Below are positions 9,766 through 20,772 of a stretch of DNA of 64,000 nucleotides, in pieces. The stretch's first letter is position 1; each line of letters opens with the position of its first letter. The stretch covers positions 682,001-746,000 of the forward strand of contig OY723299.1 in assembly GCA_963210315.1 (NCBI GenBank). Direction: 5' to 3'. The notes below the pieces were generated by a model. The model saw nothing but the letters and a program-made list of their open reading frames with translations, had not been told where the DNA came from and searched no databases. A program made the translations under genes and the position numbers. The stretch comes from Rhynchopus euleeides. Taxonomy: Eukaryota > Euglenozoa > Diplonemea > Diplonemida > Diplonemidae.

Positions 9766-11700
9766 CTACAGTGTAATCACCACCACCGCAAGCCCAAACG
9801 GAATCGAGATCACAAGGTATCCGAAGCTGTTCACCCGATAGGCGTACGCCGCAGGCAGCGCCGCCGCCGCCCACACCGCCCACCGCGGGGGCGGCTGCGG
9901 CCCCCCGCCGCCCTGCCATGCCCCTGCCGACCCTCCCCGCAGCGCCTCCAGCCGCGATGGGGGACGCCGGACATAGGTGTCTGCACCACTCCGATACAGC
10001 GCTGGAACCTCTGCCGGAGCCTCGAGCGCCCCACGCAGCGGCGGACCTGCGCCTCTGTGCACGCCTTGGTCTGCTGCGAGGTGGGGCACGTCATCCGCAG
10101 GTGGGCCGCAGGCTCGGTGCAGCAGGCGGGTCTCCTCTGCGGAGGGGAGCTGCAACGCGCGGAGCGCGGCGGGGAGGGTGCGGCAGGTGAGGGCGGCAGA
10201 CCCCCCCAGCAGGGCGCGGAGCTGAGGGGGTTCGAACCAGGCGCTGCCGGGCACAGCACGCCCGGGGTGGTTGAGCCACCGTGAGGCGTAGACAGCTGTG
10301 AAGATCTGGAAGAAGCGGAGCCGCCCCGCAGCGCCGGTGTGCATCCCGGCGAGTTCCGAACCTGCACTCGCGATGTCCGCCCCCACAGCAGCACCGCCCC
10401 CCGCAAGCCATGCAGCAGCTGTGTCACTCTGCAAAGCGCCTGGGGTGCCCTCCCGAGGCGAGACTCTCACGGTGTGGAGAAACGGCACAACATCTTCGGA
10501 GATAAACGGCTCGAACACAGCATCGCCCCCCTCGAAGATGACACCGCTCCGCTGGGTGTGGCTGCCGCCACACCCAGCCCCAGGATGACGGCCCCCCTCC
10601 CGGGGCGGGGAACCGCCCCGAGGGGCCAAACCGGATCGCGGCGAATCCCCCTCTTCCAAAAAGGGAGACGCAGTACCCCCCACCCACACCCCACCGAGGC
10701 TGCTGCCCGCAAGGCTGGCGGTGGTGGCGGCGGTGGGAGCAGTGACATTTGGAGGGCATGCCAGGGCAGGGCCGTCTCCATCGAACCACCTCTTCAGCGG
10801 GATGGTCACAATGTGGCCGCAAGGCCCGCTTTCCCCTCCCCCGGCAGGCTCGCCCAGGCTGAGGCTGAGGAGTGGCAGTGCCTTGAGACGTGACTGTTTT
10901 GAAAGCCCAGCCCAGGCATATGGGTCGGATGCACAGCTGTCCCCGAGGGAGAAGGCCATCTCAAAGCTGTGGGTCTCTGAGAAAACACCCTTCGCCTGCG
11001 CCAGCGAAAGGGCGGCGAGGGCGAGCCCGGCGGAGCTGAGCAAGGCACTCCCTACCGCCTCAGCCCCCTCGCCCTGTCCTGTGAAGACACGCACCTCGGA
11101 GACGGAGCCCCGTGCAACCTTTGCCCAGAGCAGAGCGGGGGGTTGGGGGTTGCCGGAGGGGAAACGCCTGCCCTCTGCCACCTGGGGGAGCCCCTTCTGC
11201 GGGTCCCCCAGAAGATCGAGGGTACGCTCGACATCCCTCCGGGACATCAGCAGGGGGTGCCCGCGGCGGAGGAAGGACTCGGAGACCCTGCGGCCCCATC
11301 GGAGGCACATCGCGTGGGGGTTGGGGGAGTGCGGGGACCCCCCGTTGCGCCGGGCCTGCTGGCAGAGCTCCATGGCGATGTAGTTGTCCGGGGAGGGCCA
11401 CAGGGGGTCGAACAGCTCGGGCTGAGAGTCCGCGGCGTATCGCGCATCCCCAATCAGAACCGCTTCCCGCCGCAGCTGCTCCGCATCAAGCGGGGCGGGT
11501 GATGCGTTGGAGGGGGCTGGTGGCAACCCCGGGACATCGCGGCTGGGGTGGTTGGAGGTGTCATGCGAGGCGGCATCACGGCTGCCGGCCGCCGCCCAAG
11601 GATAGGCAGAGCAACAGAGTAGAAGGATAAAGGTAAGGCAGCCGCCTGCTGGCAGCCGGTGGCGTTTTCCGGCGAGCAGCGGGGACACGGGAGGGGGCAT
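9766..11700 (-). CDS. Secreted or type I membrane protein of unknown function (644 aa)
   Basis: The start is ATG at 11700-11698, directly preceded by CTCCTCCAG, a good splice or trans-splice acceptor. Residues ~10-42 (KRHRLPAGGCLTFILLLCCSAYPWAAAG) form a signal peptide. The middle is Cys-poor and folded-looking, with short motifs such as FSETHSFEMAFSLGDSC and HIVTIPLKRWFDGDG, plus a Gly/Pro/Ser-rich insert at about 350-400. The C-terminus has two hydrophobic stretches (about 606-622 and 626-644, ending LVISIPFGLAVVVITL), giving a C-terminal anchor. A competing frame over 9831-10427 is Cys-rich but lacks a continuous partner, so I treat it as a shadow. No family is recognised. Confidence 0.65.
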   Translation of the reverse strand: MPPPVSPLLAGKRHRLPAGGCLTFILLLCCSAYPWAAAGSRDAASHDTSNHPSRDVPGLPPAPSNASPAPLDAEQLRREAVLIGDARYAADSQPELFDPLWPSPDNYIAMELCQQARRNGGSPHSPNPHAMCLRWGRRVSESFLRRGHPLLMSRRDVERTLDLLGDPQKGLPQVAEGRRFPSGNPQPPALLWAKVARGSVSEVRVFTGQGEGAEAVGSALLSSAGLALAALSLAQAKGVFSETHSFEMAFSLGDSCASDPYAWAGLSKQSRLKALPLLSLSLGEPAGGGESGPCGHIVTIPLKRWFDGDGPALACPPNVTAPTAATTASLAGSSLGGVWVGGTASPFLEEGDSPRSGLAPRGGSPPREGGRHPGAGCGGSHTQRSGVIFEGGDAVFEPFISEDVVPFLHTVRVSPREGTPGALQSDTAAAWLAGGGAAVGADIASAGSELAGMHTGAAGRLRFFQIFTAVYASRWLNHPGRAVPGSAWFEPPQLRALLGGSAALTCRTLPAALRALQLPSAEETRLLHRACGPPADDVPHLAADQGVHRGAGPPLRGALEAPAEVPALYRSGADTYVRRPPSRLEALRGGSAGAWQGGGGPQPPPRWAVWAAAALPAAYAYRVNSFGYLVISIPFGLAVVVITL

Positions 11701-11873
11701 CTGGAGGAGGGGGCAGAGGGAAAGACGGATGTGTGTGTGTGGGGGGGGGGGGGGGTTGGTGAAATAGAAGTAAGGGATCACAGAATGATCACCCTTCACT
11801 CGTTGTGGGGGGGGGGGGGCCTGTACGGTGGTCTCCCAGTGTCTGTAAACAGGCATGTAGCTTGGGGGGGGGG
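11701..11873. other. G-run spacer before the transposon cluster
   Basis: This short non-coding stretch has G runs at about 11741-11755, 11809-11820 and 11863-11873. The last run directly abuts the terminal TA of the first copy of element A. Confidence 0.55.
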
Positions 11874-13026
11874 TAGGGGGGGTCAAATGGGGGTGACAAA
11901 CACGATTTTTCAAAAAAACCGGCGCAGAGGCCCCAAAGCCCCCGTAAACCCTCCAAACCCCCCCAGATCGGTCCGGAAACCCATCGAACCCCACTTTTCC
12001 ACCATTCCGGGCACCTCAGGTGCCCGAATTGGGGTACCTAAATTTTGTGCCACCGTTTGGTACCGGACAGTGCCACTGTGTGGGAGGTTGGAAAAGAAAA
12101 TGCCCCAACACACCACATCTGAGGGTTGCAATGCATGTTGCTTGCCAACCACGTCATCCGGTGGGTGTCAGGCGCTATGTAGGTGGCATGAGCCAGGTCT
12201 TCGATGTGTTCTGGCTTGTATATGTACCTCCCTGCCTGCGGCACAGGCACTGCCTTTGTCCCCCACACCAGCCACAGAGAGCGTATTGTACTCGGTCCAC
12301 GGTTGCTGATTCATTGTGATGCGTTGTATCCTCGAGTGAACGTCACACACTAGTGGCACCACCACCCGCCATCCGAGAGCTGTATTGACTTTGCGCCCTT
12401 CCGTTGCATTCACCTCGCCACGCATATTGCACCGTTCAGTACCAGTGCTCTTGGGCCAGGCAAAGTAGACCGCAGCAACTACCAATTCTGGCACAATGGG
12501 TACCACGACAGCGCACTTCGTGTGTTCCCGGAATGTACAGCTCGTGTTGCAACAGTCGTTGTCAACACATCCCGGTTGTGGAGCACTGCTGCACAGGAAT
12601 CACACGACCATCTGGACTTGTTCCGTACCTACAGGCAGCCTCCCGGTGCATGGTGGCAGGGAGGTACATATACAAGCCAGAACTCATCGAAGACCTGGCT
12701 AATGCCACCTACATAGCGCCTGACACCCACCGGATGACGTGGTTGGCAAGCAACATGCATTGCAACCCTCAGATGTGGTGTGTTGGGGCATTTTCTTTTC
12801 CAACCTCCCACACAGTGGCACTGTCCGGTACCAAACGGTGGCACAAAATTTAGGTACCCCAATTCGGGCACCTGAGGTGCCCGGAATGGTGGAAAAGTGG
12901 GGTTCGATGGGTTTCCGGACCGATCTGGGGGGGTTTGGAGGGTTTACGGGGGCTTTGGGGCCTCTGCGCCGGTTTTTTGAAAAATCGTGTTTGTCCACGT
13001 AAAAGGGTGGCATTTGACCCCCCCTA
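11874..13026. mobile_element. Element A, copy 1: long-inverted-repeat element with TA ends
   Basis: The ends are TAGGGGGGGTCAAATG and its inverse, at 11874 and 13026. The inverted repeats run inward for roughly 360 bp each, with only small differences, so this is a foldback-type structure around a ~380 bp unique centre. If TA is the target duplication, the terminal repeat starts with seven Gs. The centre holds a 112-codon frame (12506-12168, minus) that also exists in copy 2. It contains RVVVPLVCDVHSRIQRI, which faintly recalls the middle of Harbinger-type DDE nucleases; that resemblance is weak. Copy 2 at 16295-17446 is the reverse complement of this element. Confidence 0.75.
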
Positions 13027-13078
13027 GGGGGGGGGGGGGGGTCCAGCTGGTCTCGAGACCAGCAGTTGCCTATGTTCA

Positions 13079-13506
13079 CGGCGCTGAAGTAAATTACATT
13101 ACAAGTAGTTTTACATGTAAATTTACAAGTGAAAAATGGTTACAAGTGACACTTGTAAAATTACAAGTGGCACTTGTAACTTTTACAAGTGCCACTTGTA
13201 ATTTACATGCGGCATTTTTGTTTCCTTCACACTCTACACTGTGAGGGGGGGTTTTTTTTGGCAAGCGGAGTGGCACGGATGGGGGAGAAATGACCAGCAG
13301 ACGGCGGGAGAGCAATGCAACAGCTGTCGAAATCGGATCGAGTGTAAAGTTACATGTCATTTACATGTAAATTACAAGTGGGCACTTGTAAAAGTTACAA
13401 GTAGCACATGTAATTTTTACAAGTGCCACTTGTAAACTTACATGTAAAAATTTTTACATGTAAACCACTTGTAAACCTACTTGTAAAGGTGGTTACTTCA
13501 GCGCCG
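13079..13506. mobile_element. 428 bp element ended by TTACAAGTG/TTACATGTAA arrays (family 2)
   Basis: Perfect 14 bp inverted ends, CGGCGCTGAAGTAA, lie at 13079-13092 and 13493-13506. A further partly matching outer repeat containing AGACCAGCA lies just outside. The interior flanks are arrays of TTACATGTAA and CACTTGTAA/TTACAAGTG palindromes (13090-13208 and 13345-13492) around a ~135 bp centre with no coding look. G runs border it on both sides (13027-13041 and 13519-13531). Confidence 0.75.
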
Positions 13507-13546
13507 TGTTGCTGGTCTGGGGGGGGGGGGGAGTAAAAAAGATAAC

Positions 13547-15959
13547 ACGGCGCGCTGTCAGGAACAATGTCGACCAGTCGAAATCGACAGACGACATGCG
13601 TTTCGACCGGTCGTTCGACAGTCGAAAATCGACAGGTTACCTGTCGAAATACCTGTCGACGACCGGTCGTTCGACAGAGGTTTCGACAGGTCGATTTTCG
13701 ACTGTCGAAATCGACTGTCGAATTCGCAGGTATACCTGTCGAAATCGACAGTCGGTTTCGACAGGTATTTCTGTCGATTTCGACAGGTATTTCTGTCGAT
13801 TTCGACTGTCGATTTTCGACAGTCGAAATCGACAGAAATACCTGTCGAAATCGACTGTCGATTTCGACAGTCGAAAATCGACAGTCGATTTCGACAGGTA
13901 TTCCTGTCGAAATAGACTGTCGTCAACTTTTTTGACTCGTCACTCTCTTGGAATCGTCGGGTCGTGACTCTGGAGCCGTTCCGATTTCGTCAGCAATTCT
14001 CCCCCCCTCCCTCCCCAGCCGAGAGAACATTTTTCTTCTGGCCCTGCATCCAGTGTTGCCTGCCTATGTGTTGCCCCTGTTGTGTCTGCGCCTGTGCCTC
14101 CCTGCCCTGTATTTTTTTGCCCTCACGGGTATCACGATACAGGGCAGTCCCCCCCCTCCTCCCCCCAAAAATCGTTCGCATCATCTTGGCGCCCATTCCT
14201 TCCACTTTCTGTGGATGTGTTTGGTATTTCCGAACGGAATTTTCCAGCGTCAAGACTGATACCTCGCCGTTTTAGAGTCAGTCACTTCTACCGCCGCTGC
14301 GATTTGCGATACGGTAGTTGTGCAGAAATGCTAACATTTAATTTGCTCTGTGGAACCTGGACTGCACCTTCTGGGCTGTGAGTCTGTAGATAGTTGGACA
14401 GTTGCGGAACCCATCCTTTGTGTGCCTCCGACTTGAGGAGCTGTCGACTTCAGAACCAAGGTTCAGAACGAAGATGACGACCTGCTGTGAGCTGCAAACC
14501 TTCTTGACACACCTACCGTATCTGCATTACACTCGTGGTAATTCCATACCCCTGGAAACAGGAGACCGCCGTCTGTTCACAGATGGTCTTGAGCGTGGTA
14601 GCCATCTTTGCTATGGAGTCACGATTAAGTCTTTGTGGTCACGTGGGCCCATGAGCAGCGGATACACTTGGAGTGGAGGGAGGGGGTGCGGTTCTGGAAA
14701 AGCGGGTCTGAATCTGGTCAAGGACGACTGAGGGCTTCAGTTCGAGTTCAATGTGGGTCCAAGGGTACACAGGAGATCACTGCTTCATATTCAACCTGCT
14801 TGTCATCCTCTGGTTACTGTTCAACGGCTCGAACTCCTCGACTTTCCTTGGCTGACTGAAATGAAACAATACGTAAGTGCTGCTATTGTGTTGTTCCCCT
14901 GACAGAGGAACACAAGGGAAGGGAACTGCAGCTGTCCACGAAGTGGCTCGACGTAGCCACCTCACGCTGCCTAGAGGGTCGGTTCAGGTTGAAGCAGAGC
15001 AATTAAGTGTTAGGGGGATGCCTTTGGTCAAGGCCTTTTCTAAAAAAATTGACCCACGGCGCCTGGTTGTAGCTCGGTCTACGCCAGGTTCCACACCCCG
15101 TCATCGCAAAACGTACACATACACAGAGGCAACCCGCAACGGGCCTCTGTGGTACGGGAGCCTGACGGGAGGAAATTTTGCCTTTTGGTCACAAAGGCGT
15201 CTTTTTTTGGAATAAATTGACCCGCAGGGTGGCTGAGTCTTATCAGACAGGCCGACCTACGTTGAACAGTGGAACCACACAACCTGTTCAACCTGCAAAC
15301 CACCGGGGTGGCGGCTGAGTCCTCATCCCTGCCGTAGCATGCGATAAGCCTACGTCGACCTCCGCTACGGTCTCTCAACAACGGTCTTCACCAGTTGAAC
15401 CCCGCGCGTCCGGGAAAGCCTGATCGTTTGGATCTTGTCCCTGTGATTCGAAGAACTGTGGGGTTCAGAACCAAGGATGAGGAACTGCTGTGAGCTGCAC
15501 ACTCTCTTGACACACCTGCACGTATCTGCGTTACACTCGTGGGAAACCCGAACCCTGTATTTATACAGGAGACTTCCATCTGGGACAGTTTCTGTTCCAG
15601 ATGAGCTTTGACAGTGGTAGCCATCTTTGCTATGGAGCCATCGTCATTGCTATCGTCGTCACTCGGACCCATGAGCAGCGGTTACAATTGGTGTGGAAGG
15701 AGAGGGTGCGGTTCTGGATCAGCAGATCTGAATCTGAAACTGGTAAAGAAACCCACGGGTCTGAGATGACTCAGTGTCTGAGTGACCGGGTCAGGTCACT
15801 CAGGCTGTCTACCGGTCAGTGAACCAGTATCCGACCTGTCGAAGCTGTCGACAGGTATAGCTGTCGAAATCGACTGTCGACCTGTCGACAGTAAGCTGTC
15901 GACAGCTGTCGACTGTCGACAGGTCGAATCGACTGTCGAAGACCCCGACAGCGCGTCGT
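13547..15959. mobile_element. 2.4 kb element ended by GTCGA/TCGAC palindrome arrays (family 3)
   Basis: The left end ACGGCGCGCTGTCAGG (13547-13562) is matched by an inverted copy at 15944-15959 with two mismatches. Dense arrays of GTCGAAATCGAC, CTGTCGACAG and related palindromes fill 13569-13925 and 15826-15940. The interior (~1.9 kb) has no long frame. It contains a degenerate direct repeat (14461-14719 and 15463-15739), so it may be a decayed element with an internal duplication. Confidence 0.7.
14461..14719 (+). repeat. Degenerate direct repeat inside family 3 (second copy 15463-15739)
   Basis: Both copies share GTTCAGAAC, CTGCTGTGAGCTGCA, CTTGACACACCT, ACACTCGTGG, a segment around GTGGTAGCCATCTTTGCTAT and a block around CCCATGAGCAGCGG in the same order. 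They differ by scattered substitutions and small indels. This suggests an old internal duplication. Neither copy keeps an open frame. Confidence 0.65.
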
Positions 15960-16294
15960 GAAGGCGTTGTTTGTGCGCCAAACCCGGGTGAACAAACCTC
16001 ACGGGGGCCTTCGCTCAGAAATGCAGTGAAGTGAGGAATGGTGAGCCGCCTCACAACACTGGCTGCAAAGTGACACAGTTTGACACACAGTGGCACAGAG
16101 CGAAGGCCTCCCACGTGTTTTGCCTGATGAAGGTTGGTGTGAATGTGCGCACAGTCATAGCAACAAGGCAAGGTAGATTGCGTTTGTCACCCAAAGCGCT
16201 GCCAACTATCTTTTTCACTGTGACAAGCTTTCTTCTTGTTGTGTGTGAAAAATCCGGGAAACCCCAGAATTTTTTTGGTGGGGGGGGGGGGGGG
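15960..16294. other. Spacer between elements with a long stem-loop and a G run
   Basis: No gene is seen. GGGGGCCTTCGCTC near 16002 and GAGCGAAGGCCTCCC near 16098 form an inverted repeat with a ~80 bp loop. A similar GGGCCTTCGCTC phrase recurs near 60030. A 15+ G run (16278-16294) abuts the next element. Confidence 0.5.
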
Positions 16295-17446
16295 TAGGGG
16301 GGGTCAAATGCCACCCTTTTACGTGGACAAACACGATTTTTCAAAAAACCGGCGCAGAGGCCCCAAAGCCCCCGTAAACCCTCCAAACCCCCCCAGATCG
16401 GTCCGGAAACCCATCGAACCCCACTTTTCCACCATTCCGGGCACCTCAGGTGCCCGAATTGGGGTACCTAAATTTTGTGCCACCGTTTGGTACCGGACAG
16501 TGCCACTGTGTGGGAGGTTGGAAAAGAAAATGCCCCAACACACCACATCTGAGGGTTGCAATGCATGTTGCTTGCCAACCACGTCATCCGGTGGGTGTCA
16601 GGCGCTATGTAGGTGGCATTAGCCAGGTCTTCGATGAGTTCTGGCTTGTATATGTACCTCCCTGCCACCATGCACCGGGAGGCTGCCTGTAGGTACGGAA
16701 CAAGTCCAGATGGTCGTGTGATTCCTGTGCAGCAGTGCTCCACAACCGGGATGTGTTGACAACGACTGTTGCAACACGAGCTGTACATTCCGGGAACACA
16801 CGAAGTGCGCTGTCGTGGTACCCATTGTGCCAGAATTGGTAGTTGCTGCGGTCTACTTTGCCTGGCCCAAGAGCACTGGTACTGAACGGTGCAATATGCG
16901 TGGCGAGGTGAATGCAACGGAAGGGCGCAAAGTCAATACAGCTCTCGGATGGCGGGTGGTGGTGCCACTAGTGTGTGACGTTCACTCGAGGATACAACGC
17001 ATCACAATGAATCAGCAACCGTGGACCGAGTACAATACGCTCTCTGTGGCTGGTGTGGGGGACAAAGGCAGTGCCTGTGCCGCAGGCAGGGAGGTACATA
17101 TACAAGCCAGAACACATCGAAGACCTGGCTCATGCCACCTACATAGCGCCTGACACCCACCGGATGACGTGGTTGGCAAGCAACATGCATTGCAACCCTC
17201 AGATGTGGTGTGTTGGGGCATTTTCTTTTCCAACCTCCCACACAGTGGCACTGTCCGGTACCAAACGGTGGCACAAAATTTAGGTACCCCAATTCGGGCA
17301 CCTGAGGTGCCCGGAATGGTGGAAAAGTGGGGTTCGATGGGTTTCCGGACCGATCTGGGGGGGTTTGGAGGGTTTACGGGGGCTTTGGGGCCTCTGCGCC
17401 GGTTTTTTGAAAAATCGTGTTTGTCACCCCCATTTGACCCCCCCTA
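16295..17446. mobile_element. Element A, copy 2 (inverted relative to copy 1)
   Basis: This is the reverse complement of 11874-13026 with almost no differences, including the asymmetric ends. One end carries the extra CCACCCTTTTACGTGG block and the other reads GGGGGTGACAAACACG. The same 112-codon frame is present at 16815-17153 (plus). The two copies face each other across families 2 and 3, like a composite unit. Confidence 0.8.
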
Positions 17447-19222
17447 GGCATACAGTGCAAACGATAATTATTATCGCACATATGGGTAAATTTTTTTTGC
17501 CCCCCCCCCCCCCCCTAATTTTCACGAGAATTTTTTCCGGGGCTGGGCAGGAGTTCCAGCTGACCTTCGGTACCAAAACCCAAAAAAATTCGTCGTGGGC
17601 CCGACCTTGTCATCAGGACCACCTTCCACACTTAGCAGGGCACTGTTTTCATCATTTTTTCGACAGATATTGGCCTGACATGGCCTGCAGGGGCCAACCC
17701 TGAAAGAAGGTGTCTTTTCCTGGTTTTCACCAGTTTTGCCCATCTTCTGCTCATTTTCTGGGCCCGAAACCGGTTCCAGTGGGTCCACAGGACTCCTGTG
17801 GACCGATTTCTCCTACTCGGGGTCAAGAATGCATCTCGGAAGGCGAGAAAACTACAAAAACTCACCTGTTTCACCCCTCCTGCAGCGAAGGCCCCAGTAT
17901 TGCAAGTATTGGAACAGGGGGAGGAAGAAAGGGAGGACCCACCCCGACCGAATCAGCTCTGTGGGTCCCTGGGATAATCCCACAGGCTCCGCAAACTCCC
18001 CTCACCCCCTCGCTCCATTCGAATTCGCCCTCACCTTCTGCACACAAAGATGTCCGTTGTGTGGCCCTCCGTCACAAGGCTCAACACCACCTCGAGGGGC
18101 AAGAGCGGGTCTTCTTCGATAATGCTGCGCATGAGGCTGCTTTGCATTTCCCCCTGGTGCTGAGAAGAATACAATGAAACGATCACCAAAAGGGATGTGA
18201 AAGCCAGGTCAGCAACGGCGGTTCACCCCAAATGCAGGAGTGACTGTGAGTTGTGTGGGTGAACAGGATAGCCCCCACCCCCTCTCACCCCCAGTCCACT
18301 GACACACTGAACCACCTGCAGAACGCTGTTGACAAAGCCAAGTCTTCTCTTCTCGCCTGGTTCGATGCCAACGACCAGTGCAAGCGCAACGTTGGCAACT
18401 TCGATGGGATGACGAGCCTCAGGTACCCCGAAGTGCCGGAGTTCTTTGCCTTCAACCGCCAGACAAACACGTGGGCGCTGAGACAGGGTGTCGTCTGGGA
18501 AATGATGATGGTCACTCTCTGGAAACTGGCTGTGCAGCAGGGGGGCAGAGGCAGATTGCCACTGGGAAACTGCTAGAGCCAATCCGGGTCTTTCGCCTGT
18601 TTTTGGAGTTTTATGCTTGTGACCTGGCCCTGCACGTCGCCCGGGTTCCCTGCAGAAACAGGTGAAAAAGGCAAATTTTGTAGTTTTCTCACCTTCCGTG
18701 ACTGCATTCTTGACCCCGAGTCGGAGAAATCGGTCCACAGGAGTCCTGTGGACCCACTGGAATCGGTTTCGGGCCCAGAAAATGAGCAGAAGATAGGCAA
18801 ATTTGCCAAAACTGGTGAAAACCAGGAAAATACACTGTGTGGGCCCTATGGGCCACTTTTGGCCAAAATCTGTCGAAAAATGGTGAAAAACAGGTCCTAC
18901 TGGGTGTGGAAGGTGTCCTGATGGCCAGGTCGTGCCCAGGAGGTGTTTTTTTTGGGTTTTGGTACCGAAGGTCAGCTGGGACTCATGCCCAGCCCGGGAA
19001 AATAATCTCGTGAAAATTAGGGGGGGGGGGGGGGGCAAAAAAAATCCACCCATATACCAGATACGATAATTTTCGGAAAATTATCGCATACGATAATTTA
19101 TTATCGCATACGATAATCCATTATCGTATGATGCGATAATCCCATTATCGTATACGACCGGATACGATAATTATTATCGTATGCGATAACATACGATAAT
19201 CCCATTATCGTATGCGATACCC
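17447..19222. mobile_element. Element ended by ATACGATAAT/ATTATCGTAT arrays, holding a foldback element (family 5)
   Basis: Short palindromes of the type CGATAATTATTATCG occur on the left (17462-17478). A long array of ATACGATAAT and ATTATCGTATG units fills 19059-19222. Between them a foldback element (about 17481-19055) has imperfect inverted repeats of ~400 bp, starting ATATGGGT and including C/G runs at 17500-17515 and 19020-19036. The centre of the foldback carries the helicase remnant annotated separately. Confidence 0.65.
18040..18576 (+). pseudogene. Decayed Helitron-type (Pif1-like) helicase fragment
   Basis: Two conceptual segments in the same frame are separated by stops at about 18178-18250. 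The first contains HLEGQERVFFDNAAHEAAL. The second contains SSLLAWFDANDQCKRN, then TSLRYPEVPEFFAFNRQ and TNTWALRQ. This order, (H)LxxxxxVxF, then TTLTAWFxxN, then LxYxEFPxxFxWxxxxxxWxxR, is characteristic of the linker region of Helitron Rep/helicase and related Pif1-like proteins. After the arginine the similarity is lost. The helicase core motifs are absent, so this is a fragment without function. It sits in the unique centre of the foldback element. Confidence 0.55.
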
Positions 19223-20316
19223 ACCTGATTTTGCCCGAAACCAATCACCGAAATCTCCAGTTTACCACCGCCAAACGCCACCAAACCCCGCCAAGGGCCA
19301 CAATCAGCCACAAAATAGAGATCACTACCATTCTCCCAGCCCCAGGAAGGGTAAGATGAGCCTGTGGGGTCCGGTGCTGCAGGCAGGGTACGCGTACTGG
19401 TCTGTGTCCGGGCTGCTGTGGTCATCGACAAGGCTGTGTGGTCTGTCCGAAGGAGGTGGATGGTGGTCTCCCTCAGGTGGATCGCGTCTCTCCAATCCTG
19501 CATGGGCTCAGGTGTCTCCAGATGATCATCACCCCTTGCCTTGCTGTCGGTGAGGATGGCGCCCGAGCTCCGCCTTGTAGCGCAGCGGAGTCGTGCAGGT
19601 CAGGCAGGCTCCTTGAGGCCTCCGAGGTGATGTGCGCGCGCCACCCCGTGGTTCCTTGTAGAGTTGCAGACAGGTCCGTGCGCACGGTGGGAGCGTTCGT
19701 ATCGCCCGTTCCGTGCCAGGTCCTGAAGAATACCTTTGGTTGAGTATTGCCTCTCTCGGGTTCAAACCCCATTCAAGGTCCTTCGCTATGTCATCACTGG
19801 TCGTCAGTCAGAGGGGAAGAACGGTGTTCCTCACTTTTTCACTGCTCACGGGAGCGAAGGCCAAGTCCAACATAAGTGGTAGCCTTGAAGAGAAATCTCC
19901 TGATCTCTCCAAACATTGCACCGAAGACCACACCTGCCTATCAGGTTCTTCCCCATCAGTCGAACAGTCTTTCTTGTTCATGTTCTGGGCAGGGTGCTCT
20001 GTCTCGGTCACCCCGACACCTGCTTCAACTAGGCTAGCCCAACGTCTTCCCTCAGTGTTCTCACAGGGGTGTCCTCAGTATCTGGGTCCCGACGGCAAGG
20101 CAGCGTACCAGTCGGCTTTGCGAACCCGCAACAGGCTGTACTGGTGGTTGCATACCGCCGCAAGTATGACCCTGTTGCTGCGTAGTCATGTTTTCCATGA
20201 AGTGGGGTGGCGACAGGGTGTAAGTCACGAGGGGAAGGGCATGTGGAACGGCCACTGCCCAATCCCCAGAGTCCTCTCCGCCCCACTGTGCCTGAAACTT
20301 CTTCAGACAGACATCC
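19223..20316. other. Unassigned stretch left of the giant palindrome
   Basis: Open frames here (for example 19713-20552 plus and 19503-19174 minus) show no recognisable domain and overlap each other on both strands. A GGTTCAAACCC at about 19758 matches a tRNA B box, but no tRNA fold surrounds it. This may be host intergenic DNA or another decayed element. Confidence 0.45.
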
Positions 20317-20772
20317 TTTTGCTGGTTCTGCTGGTCCGGGGTATTTTCCGGCGCTTCGCCCAAAATCCCGTCCTGACCGAACACCGGGTCTCCGGAGCGC
20401 GTCCGGAGGCACGGAGTAGAAAGCGCCACAGTGGGTCTTCGCTACGGTGCCGAAACGGTGTGTTCGTGCATTTCCTATGTATGCATAGGGAGAAATCGCC
20501 GAACTTTGACAAAAACTTGACGGCAGCGAAGAACCCCACAGTCGCATATTGACAAGCACAAGCCACAGGGGGTCTGGGGGGCGGAGCCCCCCAGCCGCCG
20601 GCCACGGTAGTGAACATCTGTTCCTTCCGGGCTCAACACGGTGTGTATCTCTCCGACATCAGGTCGGAACCCTGTCCTGCGCGGGAAGCAGTCATCGGGA
20701 GCCGAAATCCTCGTGGTTTGGGCCTGCTGCAGGGTACATCTTCGGCCTGGTGTGAGGGAAACCCCCCCCCCC

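Noticed and set aside
9831..10427. Cys-rich alternative frame over the membrane protein gene
   Set aside because: Although it contains several Cys-spaced segments, it has no start or continuation. The frame used has a signal peptide and C-terminal membrane segments.
13569..13925. CRISPR-like array (regular GTCGA repeats)
   Set aside because: Units are overlapping palindromes without unique spacers of constant length, and there are no cas genes. It belongs to a eukaryotic element end.
19730..19790. tRNA-like B box (GGTTCAAACCC)
   Set aside because: No matching acceptor stem, D arm or anticodon arm could be folded around it.
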